Positions 33,966 through 41,684 of a stretch of 64,000 bases of DNA are shown here, piece after piece. Every line of letters starts with the position of its first letter. Position 1 is the stretch's first letter. The notes beneath the pieces are model-generated. The model saw only the letters and a list, made by a program, of their open reading frames with translations. It was not told where the DNA came from and made no database searches. The stretch covers positions 248,001 through 312,000 of the forward strand of contig CAXXRA010000005.1 of NCBI GenBank assembly GCA_963663975.2. Reading direction: 5' to 3'. Source of the stretch: JANQRX01 sp963663975 (GTDB lineage Bacteria > Pseudomonadota > Alphaproteobacteria > Rhizobiales > Kaistiaceae). The translations under genes were made by a program, and so were the position numbers.

Positions 33966-34189
33966 GACACGCTCCTGATCAAACGAGAATCGGTACTGCG
34001 ATGGTACCACCATCACTGACACGCCGCCAAGCAATCCCAAAATCTGGCCGCCACTGACCCCGTTCCAGATCCACAGAAGGAGGAACAGCACGATCGCCGC
34101 GATGAAACCGGGTATTGAATTTTTCGCGAAACCAGTCCATGACACGCTCCTGATCAAACGAGAATCGGTACTGCGATGGTACCACCATC
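33841..34189. repeat. Tandem duplication (174 + 175 bp) of the anchor segment
   Basis: Copy 1 is 33841-34014 and copy 2 is 34015-34189. Each starts ACTGACACGCCGCCAAGC and ends GATGGTACCACCATC. They carry the upstream region, ribosome binding site and transmembrane anchor of the collagen-like gene. Copy 2 differs by one inserted base (TATTGAA against TATGAA on the plus strand), which frameshifts its anchor after MDWFREKF. Nothing recognisable lies between 34190 and 34373. Confidence 0.92.
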
Positions 34190-34373
34190 GCGGTACGCGG
34201 ATACTATCTCCGACATCAGCGTGCCGGAAAGATGGCGGCCGGCAGATGTGGCCGTCCCCGGCGCCCAAGCCGGCTTTTCCCGCAACGATCCGGCCCTTTG
34301 GCCAAAGCTGGCGTTGAACCGCCATAATCGGCCCATGTCGCTACGGATGAGGTCATGTCCGGCGGCCCGGCCG

Positions 34374-36173
34374 TCAAACCGCCTCCGGCGCCGCGATATC
34401 GAGAAGCCGGAGGCTCGGCGTAGCCTGGCCTCGCCAGCGGTCGACCGACAATTCGCCGGCGAAATGGCACACGCGGTCGCGAGCATCCATCAATGCGCCG
34501 CCGAGTTCGGTTCCGCCGGCGCGGAAGGCGATCCCCTTGATCGAGGCGCCGTCGCTGGAAGCCAATCTCAACCGCATGTGCCGGTTGTTGGTTTCCTCGA
34601 CATAGGCGAGGCGATGGTTCGGCAAGGCGAAGACCGGCTCGGGATGCCCCGACCCAAACGGTCCGGCGCGCTCGATCCGCTCGATCAGGTCGACGGTCGC
34701 GCCACGCGCCGTCAGGGCTCCATCGATGAGCAGATCGTGAATCTCCGGCAGCCTGGTACTGGCCTCGAACGCGCCGGTCAGAAACGAACGCAGATCACCC
34801 ATGCGGCCGCTGTCGACGGTCAGGCCGGCTGCCATGGGATGGCCACCGCCCTTGACCAAGATCCCCTTCCCCGCTGCCTCGCGCACCGCTCTGCCGATGT
34901 CGAACCCGACCACGGATCGGGCGCTGCCGGTGCCGACGCCGTTGGGCTGCATGGCGATAGCGACCGCTGGCCGGCGAAAGCGGTCTTTGAGCCGGGACGC
35001 CACCAGCCCGACGATACCGGGATGCCAGCCGGGATTGGCGGTGACCAGCACCGGCGGTCCCTCGCCGTCACCGATCTCGGCCTCGACCTCGGCGGCGGCC
35101 TGATCGAGTGCGACCGACTCCATCGCCTGGCGCTCCCGGTTCAAGCGGTCCAGTTCGGCTGCGATCCGCTCGCACTCGCCGGCGTCCTCGCTCGACAGAA
35201 GGCGTGCGCCGAGCGCCGCATCACCAACCCGACCACCGGCATTGATACGCGGGCCGAGGACAAAGCCGAGGTGGTGCGCCTTGATCGGACCGCCCAGCCG
35301 GCTGACGTCGGCCAGCGCTGCAAGCCCGCGATTGCCGCGGCGGGCCATCGCCAGAAGACCCTTGACCACCAGCGCGCGATTGAGACCGGCCAGGGGCACC
35401 AGATCGCACACCGTGCCGAGCGCAGCGAGATCGAGCCAGTTCAGAAGATCCGGTTCGGCGCGTTGGGCACCGTACCAGCCGGCGGCGCGCAACATCCGGT
35501 TGACGGCGATGACGGCCAGATAGGTCACGCCGACCGCGGCCAGATATCCCATTCCGGAAAGATCGTCCTGACGATTGGGGTTGGCCACCGCCGCCGCCGG
35601 CGGCAGCCGTTCGTCGATTTCGTGATGATCAAGCACCACCACGTCGACCCCGAGCCGCTGCGCCTCTTCCAGTGCCTCGAAACTCGCCGAGCCGCAGTCG
35701 ACGGTGACGATCAGATCGATACCATCGGCCCGCAACGTGCGGACCGCTTCGGGGTTCGGGCCATAACCTTCAAAAATTCGGTCCGGAATGTAGATTCGCG
35801 CCGTGTTCCCCTGATGCGCGAGAAAACGGTACAGCAATGCCGACGAGGCAGCGCCGTCGACGTCGTAGTCGCCGTAGATGGCGACCCGCTCGCCGGCGGT
35901 GACCGCATGAGTGATCCGGGCGGCAGCGGCATCCATGTCGGTGACGACCGCCGGATCGGGCAAGAGGTTCCTGAGGGAAGGAGCCAGGAACGAATCGACG
36001 TCGTCGGCCTCCACGCCGCGTCCCGCCAAAACCCGTGCAACAATATCCGGCAGGCCGGATTGCTGGGCCACAGCGGTGGCCATCGCCGCCCCGGCAGCGT
36101 TCAGCCGGTCAAGCCAGCGATAGCCGGTCCGGGATTTCTCAACGTTGAGGAAAACGCGCTGGTCGTTCCTCAA
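34374..36173 (-). CDS. recJ: Single-stranded-DNA-specific exonuclease RecJ
   Basis: A 599-residue 5'-3' exonuclease of the DHH superfamily, used in RecF-pathway recombination and mismatch repair. Motifs: DYDVDG at residues 102-107 (motif I), VTVDCGS (motif II), LDHHEID with DHH at 182-184 (motif III), then the DHHA1 domain with GPRINAGGR and VKGGGHPMAAGLTV, and the C-terminal OB fold. Length is typical. It is the last gene of a minus-strand block (aminotransferase, hom, glpX, recJ) with only 15 nt to glpX. Confidence 0.95.
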   Translation of the reverse strand: MRNDQRVFLNVEKSRTGYRWLDRLNAAGAAMATAVAQQSGLPDIVARVLAGRGVEADDVDSFLAPSLRNLLPDPAVVTDMDAAAARITHAVTAGERVAIYGDYDVDGAASSALLYRFLAHQGNTARIYIPDRIFEGYGPNPEAVRTLRADGIDLIVTVDCGSASFEALEEAQRLGVDVVVLDHHEIDERLPPAAAVANPNRQDDLSGMGYLAAVGVTYLAVIAVNRMLRAAGWYGAQRAEPDLLNWLDLAALGTVCDLVPLAGLNRALVVKGLLAMARRGNRGLAALADVSRLGGPIKAHHLGFVLGPRINAGGRVGDAALGARLLSSEDAGECERIAAELDRLNRERQAMESVALDQAAAEVEAEIGDGEGPPVLVTANPGWHPGIVGLVASRLKDRFRRPAVAIAMQPNGVGTGSARSVVGFDIGRAVREAAGKGILVKGGGHPMAAGLTVDSGRMGDLRSFLTGAFEASTRLPEIHDLLIDGALTARGATVDLIERIERAGPFGSGHPEPVFALPNHRLAYVEETNNRHMRLRLASSDGASIKGIAFRAGGTELGGALMDARDRVCHFAGELSVDRWRGQATPSLRLLDIAAPEAV

Positions 36174-36188
36174 GGCCGGCCGCCTCGC

Positions 36189-37202
36189 CTATTCCGCGCC
36201 AACCGCATCGACGAATTTCCCCAAATCCTGATGCTCCGCCTTGATCCAGCGAACGGTCCCGGACGAGGACCGCATCACCACCGTATGGGTGGTCACCGCG
36301 TGCTTGGTGAAGCGGACCCCAGCGAGGAGATCGCCGTCGGTCACACCGGTGGCTGCGAACAGAACGTCGCCGCTTGCCAGGTCCGACACGTCGAACTTGC
36401 GGTCGAGATCATCAACCCCCATGGCGGCAGCTCGTTCACGCTGCTTGTCGGAATGGATGACCAGCCTGCCCTGCATTTGTCCGCCGATGCACCTGAGCGC
36501 GGCGGCCGCCAGAACCCCCTCCGGCGCGCCGCCGATCCCCATATAGATGTCGATTCCGGTCTGATCCGGCTCGGTGACGTGAATGATGCCCGCCACATCG
36601 CCGTCGCCGATCAGCCGGATCGCCGCCCCCGCGGCGCGAATCTCCTCGACCATCCCGGCATGGCGCGGCCGATCCAGAACACAGGCGGTGATATCGGCAA
36701 TCGCCACACCCTTGGCGTCGGCCAATGCGCGAAGCCGCTCACCGGTGGTCATGTCGAGATCGACCAACCCGGAGGGATGGCCGGGACCGATGGCGACCTT
36801 GTCCATATAGACGTCCGGCGCGGCAAGCAGTCCGCCCTCCTGCGCGATCGCGATCACCGCGATCGAGTTGGGCAGGTTCTTGGCGGCAATGGTCGTGCCT
36901 TCGAGCGGATCGAGGGCGATGTCGACAACCGGGCCATGTGTGGTGCCGACCTTTTCACCGATGAACAGCATCGGCGCTTCGTCACGCTCGCCCTCACCGA
37001 TGACCACCGTTCCCTCGACCGGCAAGCGATTCAGTTCCTTGCGCATGGCATCGACGGCCGCCTGATCAGCCGCCATTTCGTCGCCCCTGCCGCGCAGACG
37101 CGCTGCCGCCACCGCCGCCCGCTCGGTCACCCGCGCCAGTTCCAGCGTGAGGATCCGATCCAGGGATTTTTCGCCGTGCGGGACCGGAGCGGCTTCGTTC
37201 AT
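36189..37202 (-). CDS. glpX: Class II fructose-1,6-bisphosphatase GlpX
   Basis: A 337-residue lithium-sensitive phosphatase of gluconeogenesis or the Calvin cycle. Motifs seen: VIGEGERDEAPMLFIGE (metal-binding acidic loop), VDIALDPLEGTT (the DPxxGT signature), YMDKVAIGP, GIGGAPEGVLAAAAL and RSSSGTVRWI near the end. It lies between hom (31 nt) and recJ (15 nt) in one operon, an arrangement widespread in alphaproteobacteria. Confidence 0.95.
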   Translation of the reverse strand: MNEAAPVPHGEKSLDRILTLELARVTERAAVAAARLRGRGDEMAADQAAVDAMRKELNRLPVEGTVVIGEGERDEAPMLFIGEKVGTTHGPVVDIALDPLEGTTIAAKNLPNSIAVIAIAQEGGLLAAPDVYMDKVAIGPGHPSGLVDLDMTTGERLRALADAKGVAIADITACVLDRPRHAGMVEEIRAAGAAIRLIGDGDVAGIIHVTEPDQTGIDIYMGIGGAPEGVLAAAALRCIGGQMQGRLVIHSDKQRERAAAMGVDDLDRKFDVSDLASGDVLFAATGVTDGDLLAGVRFTKHAVTTHTVVMRSSSGTVRWIKAEHQDLGKFVDAVGAE

Positions 37203-37233
37203 GGATGCCTCCTAGGCCAAGTGAACGACGAGA

Positions 37234-38559
37234 TCAGCTCAGCCTCTCGATGCGAATCATCTGCGGATCGGCGGCGATCTGGCCATCCTTGCGGATGGCC
37301 TCGAGCGCGTCGCGGATTGCCTTCTCGGTGGTCTCGTAAGTGATCAGGATCACCGGTTGAGGCGACTCCGGAGCGCTGAGATCGGGGGGTGCCTCGCGCG
37401 GCAGGCGCGACCGCTGAACGATCGATTCCAGCGAAATTTCCGCTTCGGCCATGCGCACCGCAATCGCCGCAAAGGCTCCCGGCCGATCGCGAACGGAAAG
37501 GCGAATATAATAGCCGCCCTCGTGACGGCGCATGGCCGCGTTCCGGTACGGTTCAAGGCTGCTGGCGGAGCGACCGAAGGTCCCGACCCGGTCGCCGCGG
37601 GCCAGATCGACAATGTCGCTGATCACCGCCGAGGCGGTGGCGTCACCACCGGCACCGGGCCCGGACAGGACCAGTTGGTCGATGAAGTCGGCTTCGATGG
37701 CAACCGCATTGGTCACCCCCTCGACCCGCGCGATCACGGATGATTTCGGCACCATGGCCAGATGAACCCGTTGCTCGATGCCGCTGTCGGTGCGCGAGGC
37801 GACGCCGAGCAGCTTGATGCGGTAACCCAACTCGTCCGCCGCGGCGATATCGGCCGGCGTGACCGACGAAATGCCTTCCACGTAAATCGCGCTGAGATTG
37901 ATCTCGGTACCGAAGGCGATTCCGGTCAGGAGGGCGAGCTTGTGCGCGGTATCCTGCCCGCCGATATCGAACTCGGGGTCGGCCTCCGCATAGCCGAGCC
38001 GCTGAGCCTCGGCCAGGCACTCCTCGAAGGTCGCGCCGTCGTGTTCCATGCGGCTGAGGATGAAGTTGCAGGTGCCGTTCAGGATGCCGTAGATGCGGCT
38101 GACCGTGTTGCCGGCAAGCGACTCCCGCAGTGTTTTGATGATGGGAATACCGCCGGCGGCGGCCGCTTCGAAGTTCAGTCCCACTTGGGCCCGCTCAGCG
38201 GCACGCGCCAGCTCGTTGCCGTGGGTCGCCAACAGTGCCTTGTTTGCCGTGACGACGTGTTTTCCGCTTTCGATCGCCGCCGATACGGAACGGCGCGCGA
38301 CGCCGTTGACGCCGCCAATCAACTCAACGAAGACGTCGGTCGCGGCGTCGCGTGCCAGCGCCACTGCGTCGTCGAACCAGACCATTCCGGACAGGTCGAC
38401 GCCGCGCTCCTTGTTGCGGTCGCGAGCGCTGACGGCGGCCACGCTGATCGGACGGCCCGCGCGGATCGCCAGCTCGTTGCCGTGCCGTTCGATAAGCCGA
38501 AGAAGCGACGCGCCAACGGTGCCGATCCCGGCGACACCGAGCCGCAGAACGTCCGACAT
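37234..38559 (-). CDS. hom: Homoserine dehydrogenase
   Basis: A 441-residue NAD(P)H-dependent enzyme that reduces aspartate semialdehyde to homoserine for Thr/Met synthesis. The NAD(P) loop is GVAGIGTVGASLL. The central domain has the GILNGTCNFILSRM motif and the EADPEFDIGGQDTAHKL segment with the catalytic Asp/Lys region. A C-terminal ACT domain starts at about residue 354 (YYIRLSVRDRPGAFAAIAVRM), giving threonine feedback control in relatives. The ATG at 38559 has GGGGAAAATT upstream. The frame is open further into the MITE, but that sequence is not protein-like. MITE copy C lies 23 bp upstream, between this gene and the aminotransferase. Confidence 0.95.
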   Translation of the reverse strand: MSDVLRLGVAGIGTVGASLLRLIERHGNELAIRAGRPISVAAVSARDRNKERGVDLSGMVWFDDAVALARDAATDVFVELIGGVNGVARRSVSAAIESGKHVVTANKALLATHGNELARAAERAQVGLNFEAAAAGGIPIIKTLRESLAGNTVSRIYGILNGTCNFILSRMEHDGATFEECLAEAQRLGYAEADPEFDIGGQDTAHKLALLTGIAFGTEINLSAIYVEGISSVTPADIAAADELGYRIKLLGVASRTDSGIEQRVHLAMVPKSSVIARVEGVTNAVAIEADFIDQLVLSGPGAGGDATASAVISDIVDLARGDRVGTFGRSASSLEPYRNAAMRRHEGGYYIRLSVRDRPGAFAAIAVRMAEAEISLESIVQRSRLPREAPPDLSAPESPQPVILITYETTEKAIRDALEAIRKDGQIAADPQMIRIERLS

Positions 38560-38582
38560 AATTTTCCCCGGAGTTGGAGGGT

Positions 38583-38753
38583 CTAGAGTCCTTTCGACCA
38601 ACTCTGGGCCAATTCTGTTCCTCGATTGGCGAGGCGATCCGGCGTCGAAATGATCGACGGGCGATGCCTCCGCATCGTCCCAGATCGCTTCGGCGTTGGG
38701 CGCCCGCCAATCGAGGAACAGAATTGGCCCAGAGTTGGTTGAAAGGGCTCTAG
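38583..38753. mobile_element. MITE-like palindromic element, copy C (171 bp, long inverted repeats)
   Basis: Both ends are CTAG. The arms match for about 48 bp with two mismatches: CTAGAGTCCTTTCGACCAACTC, TGGGCCAATTCTGTTCCTCG, ATTGGCG, and the mirrored right arm. The centre of about 73 bp contains the small hairpin GCGATGCCTCCGCATCG also found in copies A and B. As RNA it would fold into a very stable long hairpin. It lies inside the operon between the aminotransferase and hom, and its right CTAG forms the aminotransferase stop. Confidence 0.88.
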
Positions 38754-39976
38754 CGGCGGCTACCCGCCATGGACACGACGTTGTGCAACGTTTTGTCGGC
38801 CGATTCAAGAAAGCGCCGAAGATTGCGCCCGGCCTGCCGAATCCGCTGCTCATTTTTGACCAGGGCGATGCGCACATAGTCGTCGCCGTGCTCGCCGAAT
38901 CCGACCCCTGGAGCCACCGCCAAGTCCGCCTTCTCGATCAGGAGCTTAGCGAATTCCAGCGAACCGAGCGCTCGAAATTTTTCCGGGATCGGTGCCCAGG
39001 CGAACATCGAGGCCGATGGCGCCGGGATGTCCCAGCCCGCCAGGCCGAAACTGTCGACCAGCGTGTCGCGCCTGCGACGGTAAGTCGCCCGCATCTCCTC
39101 GATGCACTCGGTCGGCCCGTTCAGTGCCGCCGTGGCAGCCACCTGAATGGGCGTGAAGGCGCCATAGTCGAGGTAGGATTTCACCCGTCCCAGAGCGGCA
39201 ATCATGGCATCATTGCCAACCGCGAACCCGATCCGCCAGCCGGCCATCGAAAATGTCTTCGACATCGAGGTGAACTCGACCGCCACGTCCATGGCTCCGG
39301 GCACCTGAAGGATCGATGGCGGCGGTTCGCCGTCGAAATAGACCTCGGCATAGGCCAGATCCGACAGTACAATCAGATCGTTGCGCCGGGCAAAACTGAT
39401 CAGATCGCGATAGAAATCGAGATCGGCGACATTGGCGGTGGGATTTGACGGGTAGCAGACGACAACCGCCAGCGGTTTGGGAATGGAATGCGCCACGGCG
39501 CGCTCGAGCGCGTGAAAATAGTCCGGCCCCGGCGCCGCCGGCAGGGCGCGGATCACGCCGCCCGCCATCAGGAAGCCGAAGGCATGGATGGGATAGCTGG
39601 GATTCGGGCACAGGATGACGTCGCCCGGAGCGGTGATCGCCTGGGCAATGTTGGCGAAGCCCTCCTTGGAGCCGATTGTCACAATGACCTGGCTGTCGGG
39701 ATCGACTTTGACGCCAAAGCGCCGAGCGTAGTAAGCGGCCTGGGCCTTCCTCAGTCCGTTGATGCCGCGCGAGGCGGAATACCCATGGGTATCTTCCCGG
39801 CGCGCCGTTTCCGACAGCTTTTCGACAATGTGCGGCGGTGTCGGCAGGTCGGGATTGCCCATGCCGAGGTCGATGATATCGGCACCGGCCGCCCGCGCCC
39901 CGGCCTTCAGCCGGTTGACCTGCTCGAAGACGTAGGGCGGCAGTCGTTTGACGCGAAAAAACTCGGTAGTGGACAT
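38750..39976 (-). CDS. Class I/II aminotransferase (AlaC-like)
   Basis: A 408-residue fold-type I PLP enzyme: MGNPDLPTPPHIVEKL, HGYSASRGINGLRKA, the PLP-ring Asp region VLSDLAYAEVYFDG and the PLP lysine in FTSMSKTFSMAGWRIGFA. The sequence resembles the alanine/glutamate-pyruvate transaminase AlaC and its LL-DAP aminotransferase relatives. In alphaproteobacteria this gene commonly precedes hom, so it may serve aspartate-family or methionine-related transamination. The stop TAG lies in the CTAG terminus of the MITE, right after MAGSRR, so the final residues may differ from the ancestral ones. Confidence 0.9.
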   Translation of the reverse strand: MSTTEFFRVKRLPPYVFEQVNRLKAGARAAGADIIDLGMGNPDLPTPPHIVEKLSETARREDTHGYSASRGINGLRKAQAAYYARRFGVKVDPDSQVIVTIGSKEGFANIAQAITAPGDVILCPNPSYPIHAFGFLMAGGVIRALPAAPGPDYFHALERAVAHSIPKPLAVVVCYPSNPTANVADLDFYRDLISFARRNDLIVLSDLAYAEVYFDGEPPPSILQVPGAMDVAVEFTSMSKTFSMAGWRIGFAVGNDAMIAALGRVKSYLDYGAFTPIQVAATAALNGPTECIEEMRATYRRRRDTLVDSFGLAGWDIPAPSASMFAWAPIPEKFRALGSLEFAKLLIEKADLAVAPGVGFGEHGDDYVRIALVKNEQRIRQAGRNLRRFLESADKTLHNVVSMAGSRR

Positions 39977-40010
39977 CGGATTCGTTCTCGGATCGACCAG
40001 TGGCGTGCGG

Positions 40011-40035
40011 CTAGGGCCCTTTCGACCAACTCTAG
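40011..40035. mobile_element. End fragment of the MITE-like family beside IS copy 2
   Basis: CTAGGGCCCTTTCGACCAAC followed by TCTAG is the terminal 21 bp of the MITE family, cut off where the IS5-family element begins. The rest of the MITE is not found on the far side of the IS. Confidence 0.7.
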
Positions 40036-40876
40036 GTGCTGTTGACAGTTAACGGTTTATTAATGGCGGTTGTGATTCAAGCAAGACCTGGGTGTGGAGG
40101 AGGAACCGGTCATGCTTCGCAGGGAATTGACGGACGTTCAATGGGAACGGATATCGGATTTGGTACCCGGCAAGGCGTCGGATTGCGGATCCACGGGACG
40201 GGACAATCGTCTGTTCGTGGATGCGGTATTGTGGATTGCACGCACGAGTTCGCCATGGCGCGACCTGCCGGACGCGTTCGGCAATTGGAACAGCGTGTAC
40301 GTGCGCTTTTCCCGGTGGGCCAAACAAGGGGCATGGGAGAGTCTTTTCAAGGCCTTGGTGGACGATCCGGACTTCGAATACCTGATCATCGATTCAACCA
40401 TTGTGCGGGCACATCAACATGCGTCGGGCGCAAAAGGGGGACTCAAAATCAGGCCATCGGACGTTCGCGCGGCGGCTTGACGAGCAAGGTTCACATCGCT
40501 GTCGATGGGCTCGGCAATCCATTACGGTTCATCCTCACCGGCGGTCAGGTTGGCGATGTCACCCAGGCTGAAGAGTTGATCGCCGACGTGGCCGGCGCAA
40601 ACCTCATCGCCGACACGGCCTATGATGCCGATCATCTCCGCGCCCGTCTCAACGATGCCGGAATAGTGGCGGTGATCCCATCCAACCCGTCACGGGCGCA
40701 AGCCATCCCCTACGATGCCGAACTCTACAAAGAAAGACATCTCGTCGAATGTTACATAAACAAAATCAAACACTTCCGGCGCATCGCCACGCGCTATGAA
40801 AAAACCGCAACGGCCTACATGGCCATGCTGTTTCTTGTCGGTGCCATCATCTGGCTCCGATAACTGTCAACAGGAC
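40036..40876 (+). mobile_element. IS5-family insertion sequence, copy 2 (841 bp)
   Basis: Same length and same encoded proteins as the copy at 21278-22118, in the opposite orientation. The terminal inverted repeats are GTGCTGTTGACAGTTAACGG and, inverted, GTCCTGTTGACAGTTATCGG. CTAG flanks both sides (40032-40035, 40877-40880). Confidence 0.93.
40094..40863 (+). CDS. IS5-family transposase, two overlapping frames (copy 2)
   Basis: Frame A runs 40094-40480 and frame B ends at 40863; they are related by a -1 shift. The run AAAAGGGGG at 40432-40440 is the likely slippage point, leading from GAKGGLK in frame A to KRGTQNQAIGRSRGG in frame B. Catalytic residues are as in copy 1: IIDST, ADTAYD, and Glu within YKERHLVECY. 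The second copy offers an internal check that the frame break is natural and not an error. Confidence 0.88.
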
Positions 40877-41012
40877 CTAGTGGTTCGAATCCATCGTTTC
40901 CAACCCCTCGATTCTTTGCTGATGGATCAACTTATCGAGACGTTGGAATGTCTTACGAGCCAGTCATCGACAAGCTTGTTTGGACTCAAATGTCTCGGTT
41001 GATCCACTAGGG
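40877..41012. repeat. Second CTAG-bounded short repeat element
   Basis: The segment starts CTAGTGGTTC and ends GATCCACTAG, which are inverted. Inside, GGATCAACTTATCGAGACGT is mirrored by GTCTCGGTTGATCC. It has the look of another small palindromic element directly abutting the IS. No gene is seen between 40877 and 41085. Confidence 0.45.
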
Positions 41013-41085
41013 GTGGGCCGAAGGCGGTCGCCGGCCGTTGGACCACCGGCCAGGTTCGGTTATCCTCTGGTCAAAGGGGCCAGGG

Positions 41086-41532
41086 ATGCTGAAGCGGACC
41101 GCGCTGGCGGTTGCGGTTGCCGGTGGCTTGATCTCAACAACGCCTGCTTTGGCCGATGCCATCGCCGACGGCGTATCGTTGTTGCCCGGCGCGATCGATG
41201 ACGTCCGTGTCGCCGGCACATGGTCTAGGGACGGGCAGTCGGGCGTCTATCGTATTCTCATCGGTCGCGGCGGCGGCAACGACATCACCGCGCGGATGTT
41301 CGTCCAGTGGGTGGCGTACCATTCAGACGGCAGCGCGACCCTTCTCAATACCATCGAGATTCCCGAACTGGCCGAGCTTGAGGTTGACGTCATCGACTAT
41401 ATATCGGAATCGGATCAAGACGGCCTCACGGTGTACATCCAAGCCGACAATCCGGCGCCCGGCGGCGACGAGACTTTCGAGCTCTTCGTCTTCTCACCGA
41501 CCGAGTATCGGTTCGAGGCTGCCACCAACTGA
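41086..41532 (+). CDS. Secreted hypothetical protein
   Basis: A 148-residue protein with a signal peptide (MLKRTALAVAVAGGLISTTP, cleaved near ALA-DA) and a beta-rich mature part (DDVRVAGTWSRDGQSGVYRI, TARMFVQWVAYHSDGSA, LTVYIQADNP). No cysteines or catalytic motif are apparent. ATG 41086 with GGGCCAGGG upstream begins the signal peptide. No family recognised. It reads toward rhlE with 152 nt between them. Confidence 0.7.
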   Translation: MLKRTALAVAVAGGLISTTPALADAIADGVSLLPGAIDDVRVAGTWSRDGQSGVYRILIGRGGGNDITARMFVQWVAYHSDGSATLLNTIEIPELAELEVDVIDYISESDQDGLTVYIQADNPAPGGDETFELFVFSPTEYRFEAATN

Positions 41533-41684
41533 TGAGGCCGTTGACCTGGACCGGGCGCGAGCGCCGGGAAACAATTGACATGGGACCGACAATACCTGAT
41601 GGTGCGCCGCGACAAAGAGCGGCGGACGACCCTAAAAAGGACCGTCAGAGCCAGCGGCCGTGATCGCGGGCAAAACGCACCCAA

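Noticed and set aside
34176..37343. A 1,055-codon plus-strand open frame
   Set aside because: It lies entirely opposite recJ and glpX, both with full motif sets; its composition (Arg, His, Gly, Asp rich) is that of a shadow frame.
40881..40910. A tRNA 3'-end-like stretch (GGTTCGAATCC) right of IS copy 2
   Set aside because: The T-stem is imperfect, and no acceptor or CCA follows in register. It is probably part of the palindromic segment rather than an attachment site.
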